Assembly: GCA_030949385.1 (NCBI GenBank)
Contig: JAUZSP010000002.1
Span: forward strand, 264,534-328,533
Direction of reading: 5' to 3'
From: Gammaproteobacteria bacterium
GTDB taxonomy: Bacteria; Pseudomonadota; Gammaproteobacteria; JAUZRS01
Length of the DNA: 64,000 bases
Positions 54,675 through 64,000 of this stretch are shown here, piece after piece (positions within the stretch are counted from its first letter, which is position 1; each line of letters opens with the position of its first letter). Both the position numbers and the translations under genes were made by a program. The notes beneath the pieces were generated by a model. That model saw nothing but the letters and a program-made list of their open reading frames with translations. It was not told the DNA's origin and searched no databases.

Positions 54675-55334
54675 CTAAAAATTAAAAACAGCGGCTTTTT
54701 CCGTATGTTTCAGCGCAGGGATGTGGGTCTCAAATAGGCTTTGAGTGTGGTACTCACCATCTTTATCCCGCTGAATTAACAGCGCTTCCATAATCGGGTT
54801 TTTGTTTTCACCGATAATGACAAACAGACGACCGCCTTTGGCCAGTTGTTGTTTGTATTGCTCGGGGTGTTCGCTGACGGAGCCGGTTAAGACGATCACA
54901 TCGTAGCTCGGTTTGTTGTTCCAACCGTGAGCGGCATCGCCGGTTTCTAGAGTGACGTTATCAATGCCGTGCTGTTTCAGATTGGCTTGCGCGCTTTGAG
55001 TCAGGTCGGCTTCGACATCAATGCTGTAGACGTGTCCGGCCAATTTGGCCATGCAGGCGGTGAGATAACCGCTGCCAGTGCCTACTTCTAGGACGATGTC
55101 GGAGGCTTTGAGCTGGATGTGCTGCAAAATACGGCCTTCAACCACAGGTTTCATCATTATTTGGCCGTGGGACAGTGGGATCTCTGTGTCGCTGTAGGCT
55201 AAGTTACAAAACTCGGCGGGGACGAACTCATCCCGTGGTGTGCTGGAGAGAACATTGAGCACCTCGGGGTTGAGCACATCCCAAGGGCGTACTTGTTGTT
55301 CAATCATGTTGAAACGAGCTTGTTCGAGGTTCAT
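54675..55334 (-). CDS. pcm: Protein-L-isoaspartate O-methyltransferase family protein
   Basis: 219 aa from MNLEQARFNMIEQQVRPW. SAM-binding motif VLEVGTGSGYLTACMAKL and YSIDVEADL are typical. This branch, found upstream of tolC in many species, lacks parts of classic Pcm, so isoaspartate repair is uncertain. The ATG at 55334 was preferred over an upstream one because it matches the family N-terminus. Confidence 0.85.
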   Translation of the reverse strand: MNLEQARFNMIEQQVRPWDVLNPEVLNVLSSTPRDEFVPAEFCNLAYSDTEIPLSHGQIMMKPVVEGRILQHIQLKASDIVLEVGTGSGYLTACMAKLAGHVYSIDVEADLTQSAQANLKQHGIDNVTLETGDAAHGWNNKPSYDVIVLTGSVSEHPEQYKQQLAKGGRLFVIIGENKNPIMEALLIQRDKDGEYHTQSLFETHIPALKHTEKAAVFNF

Positions 55335-55497
55335 TCCGTCTGGGTCTCCGTGATCGGGTGAGCGTTGAGGCAAAGCCTAAGGGCTTTTTTTTAAGAAGGG
55401 CAAGCTTTGCATGACCCTGTTTTTGATTTTTAACTTGCGGCGTATTTCTCGGTATGATGTCTCACAGTGGTTGTTGAATTTGCAAGAGCTTAAATTT

Positions 55498-56404
55498 ATG
55501 TATGTTATTCAGAATATCCCAGAAAATGCCTCGTTTCAGTTGGAGCAGTTAGGTACGAAAGCCAAGGAGTGGTATTTTAATGCTGAAGAGGGAATGGTTT
55601 TGTTTAAAGAGGGTCGTCAAAATACAGGGGAAAATTGGGCGGAGAAGGTGTGTTGTGAAATCTGTCGATTAATAGATCTGCCTCATGCTGAATATGAGCT
55701 TGCTGTGTGGGGAGATCGGCAGGGGGGTTATTTCACCATCATTTGTACCTAATGATGGACGACTCATTCATGGGAACGAGTTGTTGGCCAAGATTCATGC
55801 GGACTATAAGGAACATCTCACTTATCGTTCGAGTCAACACACGGTTAGCCGAGTAGCGGCGGCGCTAAATAATATTAAGGGTTTACCTATTGGTTGGAAT
55901 GCTCCAGCGGAAGTAAAGGATGCATTAGGTGGGTTTGTGGGCTATTTGATGTTGGATGCTTTGGTGAGTAATCAGGATAGGCATCATGAAAATTGGGGAC
56001 TCATTGAGTCACCAAAGCACGGTCTCCGTCTTGCGCCTACATTTGATCATGCTTCCAGTTTGGGACGAAATGAAAGGGACAATATACGAAGGGAGCGTTT
56101 GGAGTCAAAAGATCGTGGTCGTGGCGTTGAACACTATTGTGGTCGTGCTCGCTCCGGTTTATACAAATTTTTAAAGGATAAAAAAGCCTTGAGCACACTT
56201 GTTGCTTTTGAAGAGGCGGCTAAAAAACGACCGGCAGCAGGGCAATATTGGTTGATAAAACTGAAAAGTATCCGGTTTTATGATTTTGAAAGGATTTTTT
56301 CGGAATTGCCTGAAGAGGTTGCTTCACCTTTTGCTAGACGGTTTGCGTTAAAGATGTTGGATGTTAATCAAAAACGTTTGTTGAATTTATTGGAAGTTGT
56401 ATGA
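55498..56404 (+). pseudogene. HipA-like kinase, frameshift in a G6 run
   Basis: About 301 aa if one G is removed from GGGGGG at 55722-55727. The N-terminal part begins MYVIQNIPENASFQLEQLGTK. After the join the kinase-like core has GNELLAKIHADY, the catalytic loop NQDRHHENWG and metal-binding PTFDHASSLG, typical for HipA/CtkA kinases. With six G the first frame ends at a TAA at 55752. It overlaps the HIRAN gene by 4 nt and is AT-rich versus its neighbours. The target and any antitoxin are unknown. Confidence 0.7.
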
Positions 56405-57129
56405 AATCACTTTTTGTTGCGTGGCAAGACTCTGTGTCACGGCAATGGGCACCGGTCGGTCGTTTGAGTCACGATGAGGGTAAATATCGGTTTGTGTACA
56501 CTCAAGGTGCTAAAAGCTCCCTTTTTATCCCTTTTGGTCGTATGACGGATCTTAATGCAGAATATGTTTCAGATGAGTTATTTCCTCTGTTTGCCAATCG
56601 TATTTTGGCCAAATCACGTCCTGAATATGACCGATACATGAATTGGTTGGGTCTGGAGCGCTCTTCGCACGATGCATTTGATGAGTTGGTGAGAACTGGT
56701 GGTTTACGAGCGACAGACTCCCTAGAACTGTTTCCATATCCACAACCGACCTTTGATGATTGTTACCAAGCTCATTTTTTTTGTCGTGGTTTGCGTTATT
56801 TCGATTCTGAGAGTCAGACGCGAGCAGCAAAACTTGGGGTGGATGAGGCGCTTTTTCTGATGTCAGATCTGCAAAATGAGCATGATAGTATGGCATTGGT
56901 GCTGCGTACCGGTGATCCAATGACGTTGGTTGGTTATGTGCCACGTTATTTTTCTACTGAGTTTACTGAGCTACTTCGTATTGTTGGGGCAGATCAGGTT
57001 AAGGTCAGTGTTAAAAAAGTGAATCCTCAAGCACCACTTCAATACCGTCTATTATGTCGGATCACTGCACCTTGGCCTAAGACATTCCGGCCTTGTGAGG
57101 GTGGAGTTTTTCAGTCGTTGGCTCGTTAA
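56401..57129 (+). CDS. HipA-N-like / HIRAN domain protein
   Basis: 242 aa. The first half (KSLFVAWQDSVSRQWAPVGRLSHDEG, then SSLFIPFGRMTDLNA) resembles the HipA N-terminal beta domain. The second half looks like HIRAN (QAHFFCRGLRYFDSES, LMSDLQNEHDSMALVLRTGD, LVGYVPRYFS). HIRAN domains bind 3' single-stranded DNA ends in eukaryotic remodelers. Coupled by ATGA to the kinase-like gene, it could be its DNA-damage sensing partner. This pairing suggests a stress or defence function, not proven here. Confidence 0.75.
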   Translation: MKSLFVAWQDSVSRQWAPVGRLSHDEGKYRFVYTQGAKSSLFIPFGRMTDLNAEYVSDELFPLFANRILAKSRPEYDRYMNWLGLERSSHDAFDELVRTGGLRATDSLELFPYPQPTFDDCYQAHFFCRGLRYFDSESQTRAAKLGVDEALFLMSDLQNEHDSMALVLRTGDPMTLVGYVPRYFSTEFTELLRIVGADQVKVSVKKVNPQAPLQYRLLCRITAPWPKTFRPCEGGVFQSLAR

Positions 57130-57155
57130 ATCGGTAGTTTCAGAGTAGGAAGATT

Positions 57156-60100
57156 TTAACCCGAAAACAGATCCAATAACTCATCAGCGGTAAGCGTTTT
57201 GCTCTCTTCACCTTCGGCTTTGCCATAAATGCCATCGGCCAGTTGCTGTTTTTTCTTTTGCAGCTCAAGCACTTTTTCTTCTACGCTCTCTTCGCAGATC
57301 AGTTTGTAGACAAACACCGGTTTGTCTTGGCCAATGCGGTACGCGCGGTCGGTGGCTTGGTTCTCCACTGCGGGATTCCACCACGGGTCGTAGTGAATTA
57401 CGGTGTCGGCAGCGGTAAGGTTGAGGCCGGTGCCACCGGCTTTAATACTGATCAAAAACACCGGTACGTCGCCGTTTTGAAACGCCTCAATGGCCTCTTG
57501 GCGTTTGCGCGTTTGGCCGGTTAATTTTGTGTAGTCGATGTTGATTTTTTGCAGTCGAGCTTCGATTAAGGCCAACATGCTGGTGAACTGGGAGAAAATC
57601 AGAATGCGGCGGCCTTCTGCCAGCATCTCGGGCAGCATGTCCATCAACAGCTCCAATTTGGCCGAGTGTTTGACCTTGCGGGCGCTGGCCAGTTTGACCA
57701 GTTGTGGGTCGCAGCAGACTTGGCGCAGTTTCAGCAGCGCGTCTAACATTTCGATGCGGGAACGGCGCAGACCTTTGGCGGCCAGCAATTGGCGGACTTT
57801 TTTGACCATCGCCACACGAATGGTTTCATACAGGCGACGCTGATCCGGCTCCATCTCCACCATGCGCAGAATTTCGCTTTTGGGCGGCAGCTCTGGTGCA
57901 ACTTCTTGTTTGGTGCGGCGCAGCAAGAAGGGGTTGATGCGTTCCACCAATTCGGTGCGTCGGTCGCCGTCGCCTTTTTTCTCGATGGGGGCGCGGAACA
58001 GTTTGCCGAACTGCTTGCTGTTGCCCATAAAACCAGGCATCAGAAAGTCGAACAGCGCCCACAGCTCGCCGAGATGGTTCTCCATCGGTGTGCCGGTTAG
58101 GCAGAGGCGGTGTTTGACCTTGAGCAGACGAGCGGCTTTGGCCGCTTGTGCTTTGGGGTTTTTGATCGTCTGGGCTTCGTCTAAGACCAGATAATGGTAG
58201 TCGCTGGCGGCCATCAACAGCTCGGTGTCTCGCGCCAGCAAGGGGTAGTTGGTGATGATCACGTCGTAATGATGAAACTCTTCCAGCAGCGGTTTGCGTT
58301 TGGCACCGTGATAAATTAAAACCTTGAGCTTGGGGGCGAAACGCTGCGCTTCAAAACGCCAGTTGCCGAGCAGACTGGTGGGGGCGACGATCAGGCTTGG
58401 TTTTTTCATCCGCCGCGCCTCTTTTTCACTCAGCAGCAGCGCCAAGGTTTGCACGGTTTTGCCCAGCCCCATGTCATCGGCCAAAATTCCGCCAAAGCCG
58501 TAGTCGCGTAGAAAGCCAAGCCAGTTCAAGCCCATTTGTTGATAGGGACGCAGTTCTGCTTGCAGGCTTTTTGGCACGGTTAGGGTTTTGATGCCGTCGA
58601 AGTTTTGCAGTTTTTCGCCCAGTTGGCGCAGTTTTTTGCCACCGCGCCAGTTGAGTGTACTGCTGCCGAGCAGCCGTTCCAGTTTGTGTAGACGGGAGGC
58701 GTTTTGCGTTGGCAGACGCAGAGTGGCTCCTTTGTGATCAAACAGTTCGATCAGAGTTTGAGCGATGGGGCGGATCAGTTTGGCGGCGACCTCTACCCAC
58801 TCGTTGGGGCGGTGTTCAATAAAAATAGGCGCGTTACTGTTGGGGTCTTTGACCTCTTCCAGCCACTGGCTGATGAGGGGCAGCAGATCCATTTTTCGCT
58901 TGCCAATTTTGATGCTCATGCCGATATTAAACCAGTCGTGGCCGTCGGCTTTGACATGCGCGTCAATTTGTTCGATCTGTTCAAAGCGCATCTGGAAGCT
59001 GTCTTCAGTCTCGATTATCCAGCCTTCTGCTTCCAACTCGGGAATGGCGCGGATAAATTTTTGCCATAAAAAAGCAGAGTCTTGCCGACTGTCTGCGGGA
59101 ATCACCAGTTCCAATACTTCATCTTGATCGCCAATGTTGGCAGCAAAACCAAATTGGGCGAGCCGTTGCAAAATCTGCTCTTCACCTTGAAGGTCGCGTT
59201 GAATTTGATACACGTTGTCGTTACGCATCAGGGTTGAGTGGGGTTCGGATCTTAATTCATCACCACCCAGTAAAATTTCGCCGTAATCGAATTCCAAACG
59301 GGCGGAGTGTGCGTTGGAGAACTCCTCTGAGAGACGGCTGAGGGTCAGTTGGGCGCGCACAGGTTGGTCGATCAGGATCTGTTGCAGTTCGACGGGTGGC
59401 GGCACGATTTCGTTAATGTGCAGCTGATTGAACATCATGCTGGCCTGTTTTTGCTCGGCGGGTGTCAAGGTGGGCAGGTTCAGCAGTTGTAAAAATAGGG
59501 TGTCGTTGAGGGGCTGATCAATCTCGCCGCAGAGGCCGCTCTGTGGGTCGATGTAAAACGGCGGCAGAGTGGGGGCGATCAGGCCATGCGGATGGTTTTC
59601 CAGCCGAATGTGCAGGCTTTTACTCTCGTCGGGGTGTTCGATCCAATCAAAGTGGGCGCTGACATCCTCGCCGAAGCGCAAGGGGTGTTGTTTTGCTGAG
59701 CCGGTGATGTCGCCGTAATAGCAGCGTTGTGTCTCCAGCAACTGACGCAAGGCAATGGCACCGTCTTCTCCGGCTACGGGGTTGTTGCCATAGGAATAGC
59801 GATGGTCATTGATCAGTCGGGTGGCAATTTGTCGATCTATGGGGGTGATATGGCCTTTGTAACTGTCGTAGATCTCATCCAGTGAGATGGCTTGTCTGAC
59901 ACCGTAACCGCCCTTGAGTAAACGGCGGGTTTTATAGGCGTTGAGATTCAGCCGGTTATTGGTGCTGTTTTGTTGCTGACTTAGACTGTAAACAAGGCCC
60001 GTTTGTGCAGTTTCGATGGGAGAGGGTAAGGGGCGAGACTCAATCAGTGCGGAAGCCATTTTCTGCTGCCACATCTCTAGATTAAAAGAGTTTGTCTGGG

Positions 60101-60446
60101 CGGTGGCCGTGGCGATGGAGGGCATGAAGGTGCTGGCCGTGGCCGATTCTGTCCGTTCTAGGGCTTCTAACAGCAGTGCAACCACATGTTTGCAATTCTC
60201 GCTCAGGGGGCAGCTGCAACTGCCGTAAAAACGCCATTTGTCTCCAACTTTATTAAATGTGACCTCTTGTTGGTAGGTCTTGCCTCGCCCCGTTACTTTG
60301 CCGTGCAAAACTTGATTGCTGTCTTGATCGAGGTGAATCACTTTGCCTTGGTTGTAATAATCGAGACCGCGTTGAAAATAGGCGTGACTGACATTGGCTT
60401 GGAGTTGCTTTTCATCAATGGGGATAAACATGGTGGCTGATTTCAT
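57156..60446 (-). CDS. SWIM zinc-finger and SNF2 helicase protein
   Basis: About 1096 aa. The first 150 residues carry a SWIM-type zinc finger (CSCPLSENCKHVVALL). A long middle region has no recognised motif. The SNF2 ATPase fills the C-terminal half: GGILADDMGLGKTVQTLALLL (Walker A), LVLDEAQTIKNPKAQ (DEAx), RLCLTGTPMENHLGELW, then IDYTKLTGQTRKRQEAIEAF and GTGLNLTAADTVIHYDPWWNPAVENQATDRAYRIGQ (motifs IV-VI). It is an ATP-driven DNA translocase of uncertain role. Two Met starts are possible (60446 or 60431). Confidence 0.9.
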   Translation of the reverse strand: MKSATMFIPIDEKQLQANVSHAYFQRGLDYYNQGKVIHLDQDSNQVLHGKVTGRGKTYQQEVTFNKVGDKWRFYGSCSCPLSENCKHVVALLLEALERTESATASTFMPSIATATAQTNSFNLEMWQQKMASALIESRPLPSPIETAQTGLVYSLSQQQNSTNNRLNLNAYKTRRLLKGGYGVRQAISLDEIYDSYKGHITPIDRQIATRLINDHRYSYGNNPVAGEDGAIALRQLLETQRCYYGDITGSAKQHPLRFGEDVSAHFDWIEHPDESKSLHIRLENHPHGLIAPTLPPFYIDPQSGLCGEIDQPLNDTLFLQLLNLPTLTPAEQKQASMMFNQLHINEIVPPPVELQQILIDQPVRAQLTLSRLSEEFSNAHSARLEFDYGEILLGGDELRSEPHSTLMRNDNVYQIQRDLQGEEQILQRLAQFGFAANIGDQDEVLELVIPADSRQDSAFLWQKFIRAIPELEAEGWIIETEDSFQMRFEQIEQIDAHVKADGHDWFNIGMSIKIGKRKMDLLPLISQWLEEVKDPNSNAPIFIEHRPNEWVEVAAKLIRPIAQTLIELFDHKGATLRLPTQNASRLHKLERLLGSSTLNWRGGKKLRQLGEKLQNFDGIKTLTVPKSLQAELRPYQQMGLNWLGFLRDYGFGGILADDMGLGKTVQTLALLLSEKEARRMKKPSLIVAPTSLLGNWRFEAQRFAPKLKVLIYHGAKRKPLLEEFHHYDVIITNYPLLARDTELLMAASDYHYLVLDEAQTIKNPKAQAAKAARLLKVKHRLCLTGTPMENHLGELWALFDFLMPGFMGNSKQFGKLFRAPIEKKGDGDRRTELVERINPFLLRRTKQEVAPELPPKSEILRMVEMEPDQRRLYETIRVAMVKKVRQLLAAKGLRRSRIEMLDALLKLRQVCCDPQLVKLASARKVKHSAKLELLMDMLPEMLAEGRRILIFSQFTSMLALIEARLQKINIDYTKLTGQTRKRQEAIEAFQNGDVPVFLISIKAGGTGLNLTAADTVIHYDPWWNPAVENQATDRAYRIGQDKPVFVYKLICEESVEEKVLELQKKKQQLADGIYGKAEGEESKTLTADELLDLFSG

Positions 60447-60538
60447 CTGAGCTGTTTTTATGAGGTCACGATAATAACGAATTTTTGGTATTAACGCAGC
60501 CCACGTTTGTGGTGCTATCCAACAACCCAGCGTTTCAC

Positions 60539-60544
60539 TATACT
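60539..60544 (+). promoter_or_regulatory. Possible -10 element for thiC
   Basis: TATACT at 60539-60544 begins 14 nt before the riboswitch aptamer. No good -35 hexamer stands at the right distance, so the call is tentative. Confidence 0.35.
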
Positions 60545-60552
60545 TTGCTGTC

Positions 60553-60626
60553 GAGCCGGGGGTGCGGTTGTCCGCTGAGAGAGTCCCTTGGAACCTGATT
60601 CGGTTTGTACCGACGGAGGGAGGCTT
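60553..60626 (+). ncRNA. TPP riboswitch (THI element)
   Basis: The conserved THI-box parts occur in order: GGGGGTGCGG, CTGAGAGAGTCCC, TTGGAACCTGATTCGG, GTACCGACGGAGGGAGG. Outer stem AGCC/GGCT pairs 60554-60557 with 60622-60625. Thiamine pyrophosphate binding would lower thiC expression. Confidence 0.95.
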
Positions 60627-60636
60627 ATGCATTTCT

Positions 60637-60679
60637 GCTGCCGCCCTCTGTTTTTTGACTTGCCCCAGCGGCAGAGGAG
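60637..60679 (+). promoter_or_regulatory. Expression-platform hairpin next to the thiC ribosome site
   Basis: GCTGCCGC (60637-60644) can pair with GCGGCAG (60668-60674). The Shine-Dalgarno AGGAG (60675-60679) abuts the stem, and a T6 tract (60651-60656) lies in the loop. This suggests control of translation initiation rather than termination. Confidence 0.5.
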
Positions 60680-60685
60680 CGTTAA

Positions 60686-62578
<1,893 letters not shown>

Positions 62579-62606
62579 GGCTTCTGGTGTAAATCGAATG
62601 TAATTA

Positions 62607-62634
62607 ACTCCTCGCTTTGTCGGGGAGTTTTTTT
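62607..62634 (+). terminator. Rho-independent terminator after thiC
   Basis: ACTCCTCG (62607-62614) pairs with CGGGGAGT (62621-62628; one G-T pair) around a six-base loop, followed by a T run. It lies 28 nt after the thiC stop. Confidence 0.85.
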
Positions 62635-62658
62635 GCTTGTTTTGTATGAATTATGGAG

Positions 62659-62678
62659 GGCAACAAAATTTTGTTGCC
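62659..62678. promoter_or_regulatory. 20-bp perfect palindrome before the nuclease gene
   Basis: GGCAACAAAATTTTGTTGCC (62659-62678) is fully self-complementary, 35 nt before the nuclease ATG. A TATTTTAT element lies between them. It could be an operator for a controlling protein. Confidence 0.5.
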
Positions 62679-62713
62679 TTGTTATGATGTGTAGTATTTT
62701 ATAAGGGAAAAAT

Positions 62714-64000
62714 ATGAGTGATGATATTCACGCTTGTCAGTCTTTATTGGATCAGGTAATACAGGTAATTCAATGTCATGAAGAACATGCCAACAAGCAA
62801 GGTGAGAATTTCAATATTTTCTCTATTTTGAAGGTGGGGCGTGATGAGGTTAGAACACACTCTCGGTTTATCTATGAGCTGCTTAACCCTAGAGGAAGGC
62901 ATGGTCAAGGTAATGTGTTTTTAACTGAGTTTGCAAGAATTGTTCTTGATTGTAAGGACTATGAAACGGCACGAAACCCGAAGAGAGAAGATCGCACTGA
63001 AAACTCAGTGAAAGATAGGAGAATAGACTTCACTCTTGAGACGGATAGCGCAGTGATTGGTATTGAGCTTAAGATTGATGCGAAAGACCAAAATCGTCAG
63101 TTGTATGATTATTACCAGACATTGGAGAGTAGAGCGGGAAGAAGTCAAAAGCCAAAGTTGTTTTATTTGACGCTTGATGGAAAAGAGGCTAGTGAAAACA
63201 GCTATGTTAAGGGCGAGAAAAAAGTTGATTATGAGCAAATTTGCTTTTCCGAAAATATTTTAAATTGGATCTCAAAGTGTATCCAAATTTCAGCTGAAAA
63301 AAGTGTGCTTAGAGAGGCGTTGATTCAGTATAAAATCTTAGTTGAAAAACTCGTTGGGATAAATGGAGGGCTGGATGTGAAAGTGCTGAAAAAGATTTCT
63401 AAAGGTAGTGAAGCTTTGAAAGCTGCTATTGAGATAGGTAAAGTTTTGAATGAAGCTAAGGTTGCTGTTCAAAAAAAGTTTTGGTCTTCTCTTCTAAAGA
63501 AGCTTAATGGAAAAAATAGTGTTAAATTTGATCACTATTTTATAGAGTCACATTCACCTAAGTGTAGGAAAAGTTTTGATGATAGTGTTGAAGGTTACTA
63601 TAAATATAGAAACAAAGTGTTTGGAGTATTTTGTGACTTGGGAGAAGTTGATGGTGCAAGTGGTTCATTGCATATGAGATTGCATGTGGAGATTTGGGAT
63701 AAAGTATACTATGGGCTGTGTTTGTCTGAAAGTAGTGATGGAAAGAGGGTTGAAGGGAGTGTAAATGAAACATTTGTTTGTCGATCAAAAGGAAAAAATT
63801 TTAGTGACATTTTTCCAAAAGAAATTTCTTACGATGCCGACAAAAAAGGTTGTTTATGGTTGACTAGCGATGGTGGTGTTAGAGGGGTTGAAGGTAATGA
63901 TCGTGTTGATTTTAAAGATTTTGGTGAAAACGATGAAGAGATGCTTGTTGATAGTAAGGTGATGGGGGAGGTGATTGATAAAGCTGTTGAAGACATAAAT
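62714..64000 (+). CDS. PD-(D/E)XK nuclease family protein (partial)
   Basis: At least 429 residues, open to the window edge. The start MSDDIHACQSLLDQV follows AAGGGAAA. Near residue 85-135 the pattern HSRFIYELLNPRGRHGQG, then RIDFTLETDSAVIGIELKIDAKDQNRQL gives the D-(x)n-E-x-K nuclease core, as in the PDDEXK_4 family. The later FEN-like insertion is not recognised. The gene is AT-rich and Lys-rich compared with thiC, a sign of horizontal transfer. Such nucleases are frequent in defence islands, but the partner genes lie outside the window. Confidence 0.8.
   Translation, partial: MSDDIHACQSLLDQVIQVIQCHEEHANKQGENFNIFSILKVGRDEVRTHSRFIYELLNPRGRHGQGNVFLTEFARIVLDCKDYETARNPKREDRTENSVKDRRIDFTLETDSAVIGIELKIDAKDQNRQLYDYYQTLESRAGRSQKPKLFYLTLDGKEASENSYVKGEKKVDYEQICFSENILNWISKCIQISAEKSVLREALIQYKILVEKLVGINGGLDVKVLKKISKGSEALKAAIEIGKVLNEAKVAVQKKFWSSLLKKLNGKNSVKFDHYFIESHSPKCRKSFDDSVEGYYKYRNKVFGVFCDLGEVDGASGSLHMRLHVEIWDKVYYGLCLSESSDGKRVEGSVNETFVCRSKGKNFSDIFPKEISYDADKKGCLWLTSDGGVRGVEGNDRVDFKDFGENDEEMLVDSKVMGEVIDKAVEDIN

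Noticed and set aside
55373-55392. Terminator near the pcm start
   Set aside because: AAGCC/GGCTT with a T tract is weak (5 bp) and no plus-strand gene ends nearby.

Overview
The window reads as chromosome of a gammaproteobacterium of middling G+C. It carries an oxygen-tolerant uptake [NiFe] hydrogenase locus, a cytoplasmic sulfite dehydrogenase locus (SoeABC type), a gammaproteobacterial LPS-core set (hldE, heptosyltransferase, kdkA, waaA, htrB) and class I purE/purK. Together these suggest a chemolithotrophic sulfur- and hydrogen-oxidising bacterium. Species cannot be named from this sequence. No rRNA, tRNA, insertion sequence or CRISPR array was recognised.

Layout. 1-5151 (minus): hydrogenase maturation operon hupD-F-G-H-I-J-K-hypA-hypB, hypB running off the left edge. 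5152-5593: divergent control region with a sigma-54 promoter and upstream direct repeats. 5594-9836 (plus): hupS-L-E-C. 9963-12797 (minus): a small unknown gene, mpl and moaA. 13001-17660 (plus): soeA-B-C. 17790-19187: a lipoprotein of unknown function. 19330-21839: a Fur box followed by a porin / FMN-binding / PepSY operon, probably iron related. 21790-24622 (minus): purK, purE and a hemin-degrading factor. 24818-29198 (plus): purC, bioD, a DAACS symporter, ilvE and a zinc-finger protein, with a likely 35-residue membrane protein antisense to the bioD end. 29264-36057: LPS core and cell-surface genes.

36425-48248 is the most unusual region. It holds a TolC-like lipoprotein with a C-terminal SPOR domain, a 1895-residue DUF4347 protein with cadherin-like repeats, an M50 site-2 protease fused to an HlyD-type adaptor, a second adaptor, and a third adaptor fused to a cytoplasmic GAF domain. 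There is no ABC or RND pump in the cluster and the giant protein has no RTX repeats, so this looks like a dedicated export and display system of unfamiliar design. The next operon (minus, 52468 to 48198) encodes a LapG-type protease, a membrane sensor with a degenerate HD-GYP domain, LemA and a GIDE-like EF-hand membrane protein. It may control surface release of a large adhesin.

52566-57129 is accessory: a VapBC-type toxin-antitoxin pair behind a perfect 28-bp palindrome, a TolC/Pcm pair, and a HipA-kinase-like/HIRAN gene pair. Then come a SWIM-SNF2 helicase, thiC behind a TPP riboswitch, and at the right edge an AT-rich PD-(D/E)XK nuclease gene behind a 20-bp palindrome.

Five genes (hupD, htrB, the M50-HlyD gene, the GIDE/EF-hand gene, the HipA-like gene) are broken only by one-base frameshifts. 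At least four of the seven indels lie in or beside homopolymers. Sequencing error, transcriptional slippage and genuine decay cannot be separated from this sequence alone.
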